Of a DNA stretch of 64,000 bases, positions 43,311 to 52,500 are shown one piece after another. The DNA comes from NIES-981 sp044374745 (GTDB lineage Bacteria > Cyanobacteriota > Cyanobacteriia > PCC-6307 > Cyanobiaceae), in contig JBILNZ010000008.1 of the NCBI GenBank assembly GCA_044374745.1, positions 1 through 64,000 on the forward strand, written 5' to 3'. The notes beneath the pieces are model-generated. The model was not told the DNA's origin and made no database searches. It worked only from the letters and a program-made list of their open reading frames with translations. A program made the position numbers and the translations under genes. How positions within the stretch are numbered: the stretch's first letter is position 1; every line of letters begins with the position of its first letter.

Positions 43311-43673
43311 ATGTCCGAATCCCCCGCTAGCCCTGCAGCCACTGCCGACAGCCTGGAGGTCATCCGCAAGTTTGCCGAGACCTACGCCCAGCGCACAGGC
43401 ACCTACTTCTGCAGTGACCCCGGAGTCACCGCAGTGGTGCTGGAGGGTTTGGCGCGGCACAAGGACGAACTGGGCGGTGCTCTCTGTCCATGCCGCCACT
43501 ACGAGGACAAGGAAGCAGAGGTGTCCCAGGCTTTCTGGAACTGCCCCTGTGTGCCGATGAGGGAGCGAAAGGAATGCCACTGCATGCTGTTCCTCACGGA
43601 AGACAACCCTTTCCGCGGCGACGCGCAGACCATCTCGATGGATGCCATCAAGGCCGCCACGGCCGGCAATTGA
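43311..43673 (+). CDS. ftrC: Ferredoxin-thioredoxin reductase, catalytic chain
   Basis: A 120-residue 4Fe-4S disulfide reductase that transfers electrons from ferredoxin to thioredoxin in light regulation. All expected cysteines are visible: an upstream Cys in TYFCSD, then the CPC, CPC and CHC motifs (LCPCRHY, NCPCVP, CHCML). Length is normal. It heads the suf gene string with 32 bases to sufB. Carrying an Fe-S enzyme in the Fe-S assembly operon fits a shared control by SufR. Confidence 0.96.
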   Translation: MSESPASPAATADSLEVIRKFAETYAQRTGTYFCSDPGVTAVVLEGLARHKDELGGALCPCRHYEDKEAEVSQAFWNCPCVPMRERKECHCMLFLTEDNPFRGDAQTISMDAIKAATAGN

Positions 43674-43705
43674 ACCTTCCCTGCCGACAGGCATTTCTCT
43701 GAGCC

Positions 43706-45148
43706 ATGACCAGCACTGCCACCGTTGGAGATCTGGTTTCAAAGCCGTACAAATACGGCTTCGTCACCGATATTGAAACCGAAAAGATTGCCAAGGGCAT
43801 CAGTGAGGATGTGGTGCGGTTGATATCGGCCAAAAAGGATGAGCCGGCCTTTTTGCTGGACTTCCGGCTGAAGGCCTTTAGGCAGTGGCTGCAGCTCGAA
43901 GAGCCTGACTGGGCTGCCTTGGGGTACCCGGCAATCGATTACCAGGAGATCATCTACTACGCCGCTCCGAAGCAGCAGGCAAAGAAGGCCAGCCTCGACG
44001 AGGTTGATCCAAAGTTGTTGGAAACCTTTGACAAACTTGGTATTCCCCTGAGCGAGCAAAAGCGGCTTTCTAATGTCGCTGTTGACGCGGTGTTCGACAG
44101 CGTGTCGATTGCCACGACTTTTCGAGCGCAGCTGGCAGAGCATGGCGTGATCTTCTGCTCGATTAGCGAGGCAGTGAAGGATTATCCCGAACTGGTTGAG
44201 CGCTACCTCGGCACGGTAGTGCCCAGTAATGACAACTACTTTGCGGCTCTCAATTCTGCTGTATTCAGCGATGGTTCCTTCGTGTTTATTCCGAAGGGGG
44301 TTGACTGCCCGATGGAGTTATCTACCTATTTCCGCATCAATTCCGGTGACACCGGCCAGTTCGAGCGCACCTTGATTGTTGCTGAGGAGGGCGCTTCGGT
44401 GAGCTACTTGGAGGGCTGTACGGCGCCGATGTTCGACACCAACCAACTGCACGCGGCTGTGGTGGAGCTCGTGGCGCTTGATGACGCCTCCATTAAATAT
44501 TCCACCGTTCAGAACTGGTATGCCGGTGATGAGAACGGCGTGGGCGGCATCTATAACTTCGTGACCAAGCGAGGACAATGCCGCGGCGACCGCAGCAAGA
44601 TCAGCTGGACCCAGGTGGAAACCGGTTCGGCGATCACCTGGAAGTACCCCAGCTGCGTCCTGCAGGGGGCCGACTCCGTGGGCGAGTTCTACTCCGTAGC
44701 GCTCACCAACAACAGGCAGCAGGCCGACACCGGCACCAAGATGGTTCACGTGGGGCCGCGCACCCGTTCCACGATCGTGAGCAAGGGCATCAGCGCCGGC
44801 CACTCCAGCAACAGCTACAGGGGCCTCGTGCAGATCGGCCCCAAAGCCGTAGGAGCCCGCAACTACAGCCAGTGCGATTCGATGTTGATCGGCGACCAGG
44901 CCGCCGCCAATACCTACCCTTACATCCGCTGCCAGCAACCCGATGCGGCGATCGAGCACGAGGCCAGCACCTGCCGTATCTCCGAAGACCAGCTCTTCTA
45001 CCTGCAGAGCCGCGGCATCGGCTTTGAAGAGGCGGTGTCGATGATGGTGAGCGGCTTCTGCCGCGACGTGTTCAATCAACTGCCGATGGAATTCGCCGCT
45101 GAGGCCGACAAGCTGTTGGCCCTCAAGCTTGAAGGCTCGGTGGGCTGA
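43706..45148 (+). CDS. sufB: Fe-S cluster assembly scaffold subunit SufB
   Basis: A 480-residue component of the SufBC2D scaffold on which Fe-S clusters are built. Family stretches are VDAVFDSVSIATTF, FFIPKGVDCPMEL-like FIPKGVDCPMELSTYFR, YLEGCTAPMF (conserved Cys) and the C-terminal YPYIRCQQPDAAIEHEAST with the QSRGI segment. The 5' half is clearly less GC-rich than the 3' half and than neighbouring genes. ATG 43706 gives the normal length. It is second in the ftrC-sufBCDS string. Confidence 0.97.
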   Translation: MTSTATVGDLVSKPYKYGFVTDIETEKIAKGISEDVVRLISAKKDEPAFLLDFRLKAFRQWLQLEEPDWAALGYPAIDYQEIIYYAAPKQQAKKASLDEVDPKLLETFDKLGIPLSEQKRLSNVAVDAVFDSVSIATTFRAQLAEHGVIFCSISEAVKDYPELVERYLGTVVPSNDNYFAALNSAVFSDGSFVFIPKGVDCPMELSTYFRINSGDTGQFERTLIVAEEGASVSYLEGCTAPMFDTNQLHAAVVELVALDDASIKYSTVQNWYAGDENGVGGIYNFVTKRGQCRGDRSKISWTQVETGSAITWKYPSCVLQGADSVGEFYSVALTNNRQQADTGTKMVHVGPRTRSTIVSKGISAGHSSNSYRGLVQIGPKAVGARNYSQCDSMLIGDQAAANTYPYIRCQQPDAAIEHEASTCRISEDQLFYLQSRGIGFEEAVSMMVSGFCRDVFNQLPMEFAAEADKLLALKLEGSVG

Positions 45149-45247
45149 GGCCTGTCCGCCGGCGGTTGCCCCCCCAGCTCTAGGCCGTTTCCGTTCCCAG
45201 CGTCTGCGCTTCCATTTTCTTCCCCCTCCTTTTCTTCTGACTTCGCT

Positions 45248-46057
45248 GTGATCCGTCCTGACGCCCCGGTCTTGCTTGACATTCGCGACCTGCAGGCCGC
45301 TGTGGATGACCAGCCGATTCTCAAGGGGGTGAACCTCACCATTCGTGCTGGCGAGATCCATGCGGTGATGGGTCGCAACGGCAGCGGCAAAAGCACCCTT
45401 TCCAAAGTGCTGGCCGGCCATCCGGCCTATTCCGTGACCGGTGGCAGCGTGCTGTATCGCGGCGAGAACCTGCTCGAGCTCGAGCCCGAGTTGCGGGCCC
45501 GCATCGGCCTGTTCCTCGGGTTTCAATACCCGGTGGAGATTCCCGGTGTGAGCAACCTGGAGTTTCTGCGGGTGGCCACCAATGCACGCCGGGCCGAGCA
45601 GGGCGCCGAGGAACTCGACACCTTCGCCTTCGAGGATCTGGTGCGCGAACGCCTGGCAGTGGTGCAGATGGATCCGGCCTTCCTGGAGCGCTCCGTGAAC
45701 GAGGGCTTCAGCGGCGGCGAGAAGAAGCGCAACGAGATTCTGCAGATGGCCCTGCTGGAGCCGCTGGTGGCGATCCTCGATGAAACCGATTCCGGTCTCG
45801 ACATCGATGCCCTGCGCATCGTGGCCAGCGGCGTGAACCAGCTGGCCAACCCCGACAACGCCACCTTGCTGATCACCCATTACCAGCGCCTGCTCGATTT
45901 GATCACTCCCGACTTCGTGCACGTGATGGCGGCGGGGCGCATCTTGCGCAGTGGCGGCAAGGAGCTGGCCCTGGAGCTGGAGCGCACCGGCTACGACTGG
46001 GTGGATCAGGAGCTGGCCCGTCTGGGCGAAGAGCGCCAGCCCGTGGAGGTGGGCTGA
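45248..46057 (+). CDS. sufC: Fe-S cluster assembly ATPase SufC
   Basis: A 269-residue ABC-type ATPase that powers the SufBC2D scaffold. Walker A GRNGSGKST (about 43-51), signature FSGGEKKRNEI and Walker B VAILDETDSGLDIDAL follow the SufC pattern, including the Glu-Thr-Asp-Ser after Walker B. The start is GTG 45248, with no Shine-Dalgarno but a pyrimidine-rich leader at 45209-45238. Its TGA stop overlaps the sufD ATG by one base. Confidence 0.96.
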   Translation: MIRPDAPVLLDIRDLQAAVDDQPILKGVNLTIRAGEIHAVMGRNGSGKSTLSKVLAGHPAYSVTGGSVLYRGENLLELEPELRARIGLFLGFQYPVEIPGVSNLEFLRVATNARRAEQGAEELDTFAFEDLVRERLAVVQMDPAFLERSVNEGFSGGEKKRNEILQMALLEPLVAILDETDSGLDIDALRIVASGVNQLANPDNATLLITHYQRLLDLITPDFVHVMAAGRILRSGGKELALELERTGYDWVDQELARLGEERQPVEVG

Positions 46058-47208
46058 TGGTGGCCACTCCCACTGCCATGGCTGTTCCTCCTGCCCAGGG
46101 CGGTGCTCCCAGCAGTCCGGCCGCTCCTTGGCTGGCCGGGCTGGCGGGCGCGCCGCTGCCCAGCCGCCGTGAGGAGGATTGGCGCTTCACCGACCTGGCC
46201 GCGCTCACAGCGATCGAGCCCCGGGTGATCGCCGTAGCCGATCCGCTGGCGACCATCGAGCTGCCGGCGGGGGTTCACCGACTGGAGCCAACGGCAGCCG
46301 CCCCCTGGCTGGGCCAGGCCCTGGCAGCCACCGCCAGCGCTGACCACTGGCCCGTGCGCCTCAACAGCGGAGCCGGGAACACCCCCGTTCTTGCCCTGCG
46401 GGTGAGCGGCGCTGCCGGCTCTCTGGAGCTGCCTCTCGAGGCCGGCTGTGCCGCAGGCCTGGCGGCCTTCCGGTTGTTGCTGGTGCTGGAGGCCGGTGCC
46501 AGCCTGGAGCTGCTGCTCCGTCCCAGCTCCAGCGGCGCCAATGCCCTCAGTCTGGTGGGCGAGGTGATCCTCGAATCCGGGACCTCACTCAAGCTGGGCA
46601 GCCTGGCGCAGGGTGCATCCGGCAGCTGCCTGCTGCAGCACACCGCCGTGATCCAGGCCAGTGGCAGCCGCTTTGAGCACACGGCCGTGTGCGGTGGCTG
46701 GGCCTTGGCCCGCCAGGAGCCCCGCATCCTGCAGCGCGATGGCGCCGCCAGCACCCGCCTGCGCGGCCTGCAGGTGTGCCGCGACACCCAGCTGGCCGAT
46801 ACCCACAGCTGGGTGCGCTTCGACGGCCCGGATGGGGAGCTCGATCAGTTGCACAAGGCGGTGGCCGCAGACCAGGGCCGCAGCGTCTTCAACGGCGCCG
46901 TTCGCGTGCCCCGCTCCGCCCAGCGCACCAATGCCGCCCAGCTCAGTCGCAGCCTGCTGCTCTCGGATCGCGCCCGCATCGACACCAAGCCGGAACTGGA
47001 GATCGTGGCCGACGACGTGAAGTGCGCCCATGGCGCCACCGTGAGCCGGCTGCAGATTGAGGAGCTCTTCTACCTGCAGAGCCGCGGCATCGGCGCCCAC
47101 CAGGCGGCCGAGCTGCTGCAGCGGGCATTCTGTGAAGAGGTGCTGAGGGAACTGCCCGCTGCCGCCATCGCCCACCAGCCGCTGCTGGCCCTGCTCGGGG
47201 AGCCCTGA
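46057..47208 (+). CDS. sufD: Fe-S cluster assembly protein SufD
   Basis: A 383-residue paralogue and partner of SufB in the scaffold. The N-terminal region contains RREEDWRFTDLAAL. The central beta-helix is followed by the conserved C-terminal part: TKPELEIVADDVKCAHGAT (His and Cys ligand region) and EELFYLQSRGIGAHQAAELL. The start ATG 46057 shares a base with the sufC stop, as in coupled operons. Confidence 0.95.
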   Translation: MVATPTAMAVPPAQGGAPSSPAAPWLAGLAGAPLPSRREEDWRFTDLAALTAIEPRVIAVADPLATIELPAGVHRLEPTAAAPWLGQALAATASADHWPVRLNSGAGNTPVLALRVSGAAGSLELPLEAGCAAGLAAFRLLLVLEAGASLELLLRPSSSGANALSLVGEVILESGTSLKLGSLAQGASGSCLLQHTAVIQASGSRFEHTAVCGGWALARQEPRILQRDGAASTRLRGLQVCRDTQLADTHSWVRFDGPDGELDQLHKAVAADQGRSVFNGAVRVPRSAQRTNAAQLSRSLLLSDRARIDTKPELEIVADDVKCAHGATVSRLQIEELFYLQSRGIGAHQAAELLQRAFCEEVLRELPAAAIAHQPLLALLGEP

Positions 47209-47214
47209 ACCACC

Positions 47215-48537
47215 ATGACTGCTACCCCCGCGCTCGATTCCACTCCGGCCGCTGCCCTGACCGAGGTTCCCCTGCGCGCGGAGCAGGTTGGGCCCGAGAA
47301 CTTGGCGGCCCTCACCCGGCCCGATTTCCCGCTGCTGGCCCAGACGGCCTGCCTGGGCCAGCAGCTGATCTATCTGGATCACGCTGCCACCAGCCAGAAG
47401 CCGCGCCACGTGCTTGAGGCCCTGCAGCACTACTACGACCACGACAACGCCAACGTGCACCGCGGCGCCCACCAGCTGAGCGCCCGGGCCACCGAGGGCT
47501 TCGAGGGCGCCCGAGCCAAAGCTGCGGCCTTCCTGGGCGCGGCCAATCCACGCGAGATCGTGTTCACCCGCAACGCCAGCGAGGCCATCAATCTGGTGGC
47601 CCGCAGCTGGGGTGAGGCCAACCTGGGCGAGGGCGACGAGGTGTTGCTCACGGTGATGGAGCACCACTCCAACCTGGTGCCCTGGCAGCTGCTGGCGGCG
47701 CGCACCGGTTGCGTGCTGCGCCATGCGGGCCTCACCGAGACGGGTGAACTCGACCTCGATGATCTGGGCAGCAAGCTCAACGAGCGCACCAAGTTGGTGA
47801 GCCTGGTGCAGGTGAGCAACACCCTCGGTTGCCTCAATCCGATCGAGGCGGTGGCTCCCCTGGCCCACGCGGCGGGTGCCCTGGTGCTGGTGGATGCCTG
47901 CCAGAGCTTGCCCCACCTGCCGGTGAACGTGGCCCAACTGGGTTGCGATTTCCTGGTGGGCAGCTCCCACAAGCTCTGCGGCCCCACCGGCATGGGCTTC
48001 CTCTGGGCCCGGGAGGCGCTGCTGAAGGCGATGCCCCCGTTCCTGGGCGGCGGCGAAATGATCCAGGACGTGTACCTCGAGCACAGCAGCTGGGCCGAGC
48101 TGCCCCACAAATTCGAGGCGGGCACGCCGGCGATCGGCGAGGCGATCGGCATGGGCGCCGCCCTCGATTATCTGCAGGCCATCGGTCTGGATCGCATCCA
48201 CGCCTGGGAGCAGCTGCTCACGCGCCAGCTGTTTGCCCGGCTTCTGGCCATCGAAGGTGTGCGCATCCTGGGCCCCACGCCTGAGCAGCAGCCCGATCGC
48301 GGCGCCCTGGCGGCCTTCACCGTGGATGGCCTCCACGCCAATGACATCGCCGCCCTGCTGGATTCGGCCGGGATCTGCATTCGCAGCGGCCACCACTGCA
48401 CCCAGCCCCTGCATCGCCTCTACGGCATCCCCGGCTCAGCCCGCGCCAGCCTCAGCTTCACCACCACCCCCGAGGAGATTGATCGCTTCGCCGAGGAGCT
48501 TGAGGGCACAATCCAGTTCCTGCGCGAGCACAGCTGA
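47215..48537 (+). CDS. sufS: Cysteine desulfurase SufS
   Basis: A 440-residue PLP enzyme that supplies sulfur from cysteine to the SufBCD scaffold. It has YLDHAATSQKP near the N-terminus, NASEAINLVA, the PLP lysine in GSSHKLCGPTGMGF (about 241-254), and the catalytic cysteine in IRSGHHCTQPL (about 395-405). About 30 extra residues precede the core domain. It begins six bases after sufD. No SufE gene is present nearby. Confidence 0.96.
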   Translation: MTATPALDSTPAAALTEVPLRAEQVGPENLAALTRPDFPLLAQTACLGQQLIYLDHAATSQKPRHVLEALQHYYDHDNANVHRGAHQLSARATEGFEGARAKAAAFLGAANPREIVFTRNASEAINLVARSWGEANLGEGDEVLLTVMEHHSNLVPWQLLAARTGCVLRHAGLTETGELDLDDLGSKLNERTKLVSLVQVSNTLGCLNPIEAVAPLAHAAGALVLVDACQSLPHLPVNVAQLGCDFLVGSSHKLCGPTGMGFLWAREALLKAMPPFLGGGEMIQDVYLEHSSWAELPHKFEAGTPAIGEAIGMGAALDYLQAIGLDRIHAWEQLLTRQLFARLLAIEGVRILGPTPEQQPDRGALAAFTVDGLHANDIAALLDSAGICIRSGHHCTQPLHRLYGIPGSARASLSFTTTPEEIDRFAEELEGTIQFLREHS

Positions 48538-48545
48538 GCGCCCGC

Positions 48546-49271
48546 TCAGGCCGGCGTCAGCACTGCCACCGCCTCGGCCCGGTGCTGGCCCTGCCACAGC
48601 CACTGCCACGTCCAACCGGCAGCTGCGGCCGCTGCTTCGATGGGGCCGCGCTCAGCGGGGATGTCCCACTGGCTGAGGTGGGCAATCACCTGTTCCTGTT
48701 GCTCGCTGTTGAGGGGCTGCCAGCCGCGGCGGATGCGGGTGCTGTAGCGCTGGCGATAGGCGGAGAGACTCTCGCCGGGTTCGCGGAACACGTCGGCCCA
48801 GATCAGCAGACCATCGCTGGCGATGCGCCGGCGGGCCCCCGCCAGGAATTCGGCCTTTTGCCCATCGCTGAGGTGGTGCACCGCGAAGGCCGAATGCAGG
48901 ATCTCCACCGGGGCGGCACTGGGATCGCCGGCCGATGGCGCAGCAGCCATGGCCCAGGCCAGCAGGTCGCCCTCCTGCCAGTGGGTGGGGTAAGGGACGG
49001 GGCCCAGCATCGCCTCCGCCAGGGGCAACACCACCGGGGTGAGGTCGAGGCCCGTGTAAGAGCCAAGGGGCAACCGGCGCAGCAGGGGGGCCAGCAGGGC
49101 CAGATCGCCGCAGCCCAGGTCCACCAACTGGGGTGCGGGAGCGCCGGCAGGTCGCCGGGCAAGCCAGTCCTCGAGGGCCTGGGCGGTGGCGCTGGCCACG
49201 GCCCGGTGCTCCATGAGGTCGTGCTCCACCACGGCCCTGTAGGAGGCCCACTGCTTTTCAAACAGATCCAT
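48546..49271 (-). CDS. Class I SAM-dependent methyltransferase
   Basis: A 241-residue methyltransferase with the Rossmann motif I LVDLGCGD (about 49-56), acidic motif II TGLDLTP, a post-I region HSAFAVHHLSD and motif IV LLIWADVFREPGES. The fold resembles methyltransferases of the Type 11/12 group. Substrate is unknown. ATG 49271 lies just upstream of the motif. It is convergent with sufS and divergent from the DUF1543 gene. Confidence 0.88.
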   Translation of the reverse strand: MDLFEKQWASYRAVVEHDLMEHRAVASATAQALEDWLARRPAGAPAPQLVDLGCGDLALLAPLLRRLPLGSYTGLDLTPVVLPLAEAMLGPVPYPTHWQEGDLLAWAMAAAPSAGDPSAAPVEILHSAFAVHHLSDGQKAEFLAGARRRIASDGLLIWADVFREPGESLSAYRQRYSTRIRRGWQPLNSEQQEQVIAHLSQWDIPAERGPIEAAAAAAGWTWQWLWQGQHRAEAVAVLTPA

Positions 49272-49381
49272 GGCTATGGCTCAGGCCGACCCCCAATGCA
49301 GGGCCCACGGCCCCATCCTGAACGCTGGCAGCCCATCCGGCGGTGGTGCACGGGCGCCCGGGTTGGCATGCTTCAGGGGAG

Positions 49382-49945
49382 ATGGCCGTGCAGCCGCCCA
49401 TGGGCACCCAACCCTCGGCCCATCCCCAGTTGTTCCTGGCGGTGTTGGGAGGTCGGGCGCCCGGCTGCCAGATTGAGCTGCACGATGTGCGCTTTGTGGC
49501 GGGCGCCACGATCGAGGCTGTGATCCCGGAGCTGCGGCGGCAGTGGTTCGGGCGGCGTGAGGGCCTGCACCTCGATGCCTGGATGGCGGTGCGGGCGGTG
49601 GATGGCTGGACGGTGCACCTGGGGCGCGAACCCGCCGCGCCCCGGAGCGAGCGGTTGTGGTTTGTGAACCTGGGCGCCTACCGCCCCGATTCGCTCGCTG
49701 AGCTGCATCATTTCGGCCTGGTCGTGGCCCGCTCACCCCAGGCGGCCAAGGCGGCGGCCAGGCGCCAGTGGCTGTGCGGCGCCCTGCAGCAGCACAAGGA
49801 CGACCTGGCGGCGGTGGACGACTGCCTGGCGATCGAACAATTGCAGCTGCTGGACGGCGGACGCTGGTACGTGCAGCTCGCCCCGCACCCCGAGGGCCTG
49901 TGCCAGCCCCAGGTGCCGGACTGGTTCGGCTATCGGTTGCTCTGA
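49382..49945 (+). CDS. DUF1543 domain protein
   Basis: A 187-residue soluble protein with two DUF1543-type repeats: LFLAVLGGRAPGCQIELHDV with FVAGATIEAVIPELRRQWF, and LWFVNLGAYRPDSLAELHHF with FGLVVARSPQAAKAAAR. The C-terminal part ends DWFGYRLL. Function is unknown. ATG 49382 follows an AG-rich sequence. It lies 88 bases upstream of mtnA on the same strand. Confidence 0.85.
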   Translation: MAVQPPMGTQPSAHPQLFLAVLGGRAPGCQIELHDVRFVAGATIEAVIPELRRQWFGRREGLHLDAWMAVRAVDGWTVHLGREPAAPRSERLWFVNLGAYRPDSLAELHHFGLVVARSPQAAKAAARRQWLCGALQQHKDDLAAVDDCLAIEQLQLLDGGRWYVQLAPHPEGLCQPQVPDWFGYRLL

Positions 49946-50033
49946 GGCCCTGGTTGCCGGTTCGCTGGGCCGGGCGACCGGCCGGCGTGATCCGATGATT
50001 TGCGCTGGTTCCCTCCCTGTGCGGCTCCCTCTG

Positions 50034-51149
50034 ATGAACATCGACGGCAGGCCCTGGCGCACGATCTGGTTGGAGCCGGACGGGCCCGCGGGGCGGCGCA
50101 CGGTCGGCGTGATCGACCAGACCCTGCTGCCCCATCGCTTCACCACCCGAACCCTGCGCAGCTGCGATGAGGCGGCCGAGGCGATCCGCTCCATGGTGGT
50201 GCGGGGGGCGCCGCTGATCGGCGTCACTGGAGCCTATGGGCTGATGCTGGCCCTGCAGGCCGATCCCAGCGATGGGGCTCTGGCGGCGGCCTTTGCGCAG
50301 CTCAACGCCACCCGCCCCACGGCGATCAACCTGCGCTGGGCCCTGGAGCGGGTGCGGGAGAGGGTGCAGCCGCTGCCACCGGAGCAGCGGGCCGAGGCGG
50401 CCAGGGCGGAGGCGGCGCTGATCGCCGATGAGGACGTGGCGATGTGCGAGGCGATCGGTGAGCATGGGCTGGGCCTGCTGCAGCAGCTGGCGGCGGCACG
50501 GCCGCCCGAGCGCCAGGGCGAGCCGCTGAACGTGCTCACCCACTGCAACGCCGGCTGGATCGCCACGGTCGACTGGGGGACGGCCCTGTCGCCGATCTAC
50601 AAGGCCCACCGGGCCGGGTTGCCCATCCACGTGTGGGTGGATGAGACCCGGCCGCGCAACCAGGGAGCGAGCCTCACCGCCTGGGAGCTGGGGCGCGAGG
50701 GGGTGCCCCACACGGTGATCGTCGACAACGCCGGCGGCCACCTGATGCAGCACGGCCAGGTGGATGCGGTGATCGTGGGCACCGACCGCACCACCCGCCG
50801 CGGCGATGTGTGCAACAAGATCGGCACCTATCTCAAGGCCCTCGCCGCCCGCGACAACGGCGTGCCGTTTTATGTGGCGCTACCGGCATCCACCATCGAC
50901 TGGCAGGTGGGTGACGGCGTGGCGGAGATCCCGATCGAGGCGCGCAGCGCCCTCGAGGTGACCCACATTCAGGGGCGTGGCGCTGATGGGGCGATCACCT
51001 CGGTGCAGCTCACGCCCGATGGCAGCACCGGCTTCAATCCGGCCTTCGACGTCACGCCCGCCCGGCTGGTGACGGCGCTGATCACCGAGCGCGGCGTGGC
51101 TGCGGCCAGCGAGGAGGGGCTGCGCAGGCTCTACGGGGATACCGTCTGA
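50034..51149 (+). CDS. mtnA: S-methyl-5-thioribose-1-phosphate isomerase
   Basis: Isomerises methylthioribose-1-phosphate to methylthioribulose-1-phosphate in methionine salvage, and also 5-deoxyribose-1-phosphate. The 371-residue protein has RGAPLIGVTGAYG, the catalytic-cysteine motif THCNAG, DETRPRNQGASLTAWEL and the catalytic Asp in VDNAGGHLM, then GTDR. The C-terminal FNPAFDVTPARLVTALITE is typical. Homology to eIF2B-type proteins is family-wide. ATG 50034 starts at NIDGRPWRT. Its end overlaps the convergent htpX by 19 bases. Confidence 0.95.
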   Translation: MNIDGRPWRTIWLEPDGPAGRRTVGVIDQTLLPHRFTTRTLRSCDEAAEAIRSMVVRGAPLIGVTGAYGLMLALQADPSDGALAAAFAQLNATRPTAINLRWALERVRERVQPLPPEQRAEAARAEAALIADEDVAMCEAIGEHGLGLLQQLAAARPPERQGEPLNVLTHCNAGWIATVDWGTALSPIYKAHRAGLPIHVWVDETRPRNQGASLTAWELGREGVPHTVIVDNAGGHLMQHGQVDAVIVGTDRTTRRGDVCNKIGTYLKALAARDNGVPFYVALPASTIDWQVGDGVAEIPIEARSALEVTHIQGRGADGAITSVQLTPDGSTGFNPAFDVTPARLVTALITERGVAAASEEGLRRLYGDTV

Positions 51150-52033
51150 AGCTCCTTCAGCTTGGCTTCCCGCAGGGCGCGGATGCGGTCCTCCAGGGGG
51201 GGATGGCTGGCGAGCAGGCCGAGCAGCTGGGGCGGGGCGCTGATCTTGAGGTTGTCGAAGGCGGGGCCGTCCCGCCGATCGCTGAGCTGCATGGCACCGC
51301 CCAGGCGCTCGAGGGCTCTCACCATGGCGTCGGGGCCCACCAGGGCGGCGGCGCCGGCATCGGCGCGGTATTCGCGGTGGCGGGAGAACCAGGCGGTGAT
51401 CAGCGACCCGCCCAGGCCGAGCAACACCTCCAGCGGTTGCACCAGCAGCAGCGAGGGCGCGCGCACCCGGCCCTGTTCGTCGGTGCTGCGGGGCATGGCC
51501 ATCCACACCAGCCGCACGAAGAACAGCACAAAGGCGTTCACCACGCCCTGGAGCAGGCTCATGGTCACCATGTCGCCGTTGCCCACATGGCTGAGCTCAT
51601 GGCCGAGCACGGCCTCCAGCTCGGCCGCTGGCATGCCGCGCAGGATGCCGGTGGACACGGCCACCAGGGCGCGCTCCGGGGAGGGGCCGGTGGCGAAGGC
51701 GTTGAACTCGGGGGCGGCGTAGATGCCCACATCGGGCATGGGCAGGCCGGCCTTTTCGGCCAGGCCGGCCACGGTCTGCACCAGCCAGCGGGCCTCCGGG
51801 CCGCTGTTCTGGTCCACGAGCTGCACGCCCATGCCGTTGATCGCCGATTCCCGCGACATCTGCAGCGAGATCCAGGACCCCACGGCTCCCCAGAAGAAGC
51901 TGCCGATCAGCAGGGGGGTGAAGGGCAGGTCGGGCGGCAGCAGGCCGATGGCGGTGGCCAGGCCAAGCAGCACGGCGATGGTGGCCACCACGGCCAGGTT
52001 GGTGAGCAGAAACAGACTGGTGCGCAGGGGCAT
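51131..52033 (-). CDS. htpX: M48 family zinc metalloprotease HtpX
   Basis: A 300-residue inner-membrane protease that cleaves misfolded membrane proteins. Two N-terminal helices (about 6-30 and 38-58) precede the catalytic domain with the zinc motif HELSH (His145, Glu146, His149). A third ligand Glu lies in the DADAGAA-like stretch EYRADAGAAALVG. Two further helices follow the HELSH motif. ATG 52033 gives MPLRTSLFLL. Confidence 0.93.
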   Translation of the reverse strand: MPLRTSLFLLTNLAVVATIAVLLGLATAIGLLPPDLPFTPLLIGSFFWGAVGSWISLQMSRESAINGMGVQLVDQNSGPEARWLVQTVAGLAEKAGLPMPDVGIYAAPEFNAFATGPSPERALVAVSTGILRGMPAAELEAVLGHELSHVGNGDMVTMSLLQGVVNAFVLFFVRLVWMAMPRSTDEQGRVRAPSLLLVQPLEVLLGLGGSLITAWFSRHREYRADAGAAALVGPDAMVRALERLGGAMQLSDRRDGPAFDNLKISAPPQLLGLLASHPPLEDRIRALREAKLKELQTVSP

Positions 52034-52095
52034 GGTGCACGCGCCATGGTTCAACCCCAGTGGTAGCAGCGGCAGACCAGCTCGGCAGCGCCTTC

Positions 52096-52269
52096 TCAGG
52101 TCCGCAGGGCCTTCCAGAGCCACCAGGCGGCGATGGCCACGATCGCCCAGGGGAGCAGGGAGCGGAACACCAGCAGCACCAGTAGCACCACCCCGGCGGA
52201 AACGGCGCTGCGCTTGGTGAGGGCCTTGGCCTCATCGGTCATGTAGCGCCAGCGGGGCAGCAGGGCCAT
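52096..52269 (-). CDS. Small two-helix membrane protein (57 residues)
   Basis: A 57-codon frame from ATG 52269 to TGA 52096-52098, upstream of htpX on the same strand. The N-terminus is basic and polar (LLPRWRYMTDEAKALTKR), followed by hydrophobic stretches VVLLVLLVF and PWAIVAIAAWWLW. The organisation and its location 62 bases before htpX look real. It may be an htpX companion, but this is inference. Confidence 0.6.
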   Translation of the reverse strand: MALLPRWRYMTDEAKALTKRSAVSAGVVLLVLLVFRSLLPWAIVAIAAWWLWKALRT

Positions 52270-52500
52270 GGGTGGGGTGGATGGTTTGGCTGGGCTCGAG
52301 TCTGCATGCTGGACAGGGTTTTCCGCCCAACCCGGGCCGTCCCAGGCACACCGTGCGCTTCAGCCGGGGGAGCCCATGCTCTGCTGGCTGGACTGGCCAC
52401 ACGGACCGCCGCCTTTCCCCGATGGAGAGCGCGCTCTGCTGCGCTCCATTCGCCCTTGGGCCGCCTAGGTTCGCGTTTGCCCGCTTGCCCGCATCCCGTT

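Noticed and set aside
44318..48414. Long antisense open frames (such as 44318-45922 and 46585-48414) across the suf operon
   Set aside because: High third-position G+C suppresses stops on the opposite strand. The translations are His/Gln/Gly rich without domain motifs, while the forward genes are unmistakable.
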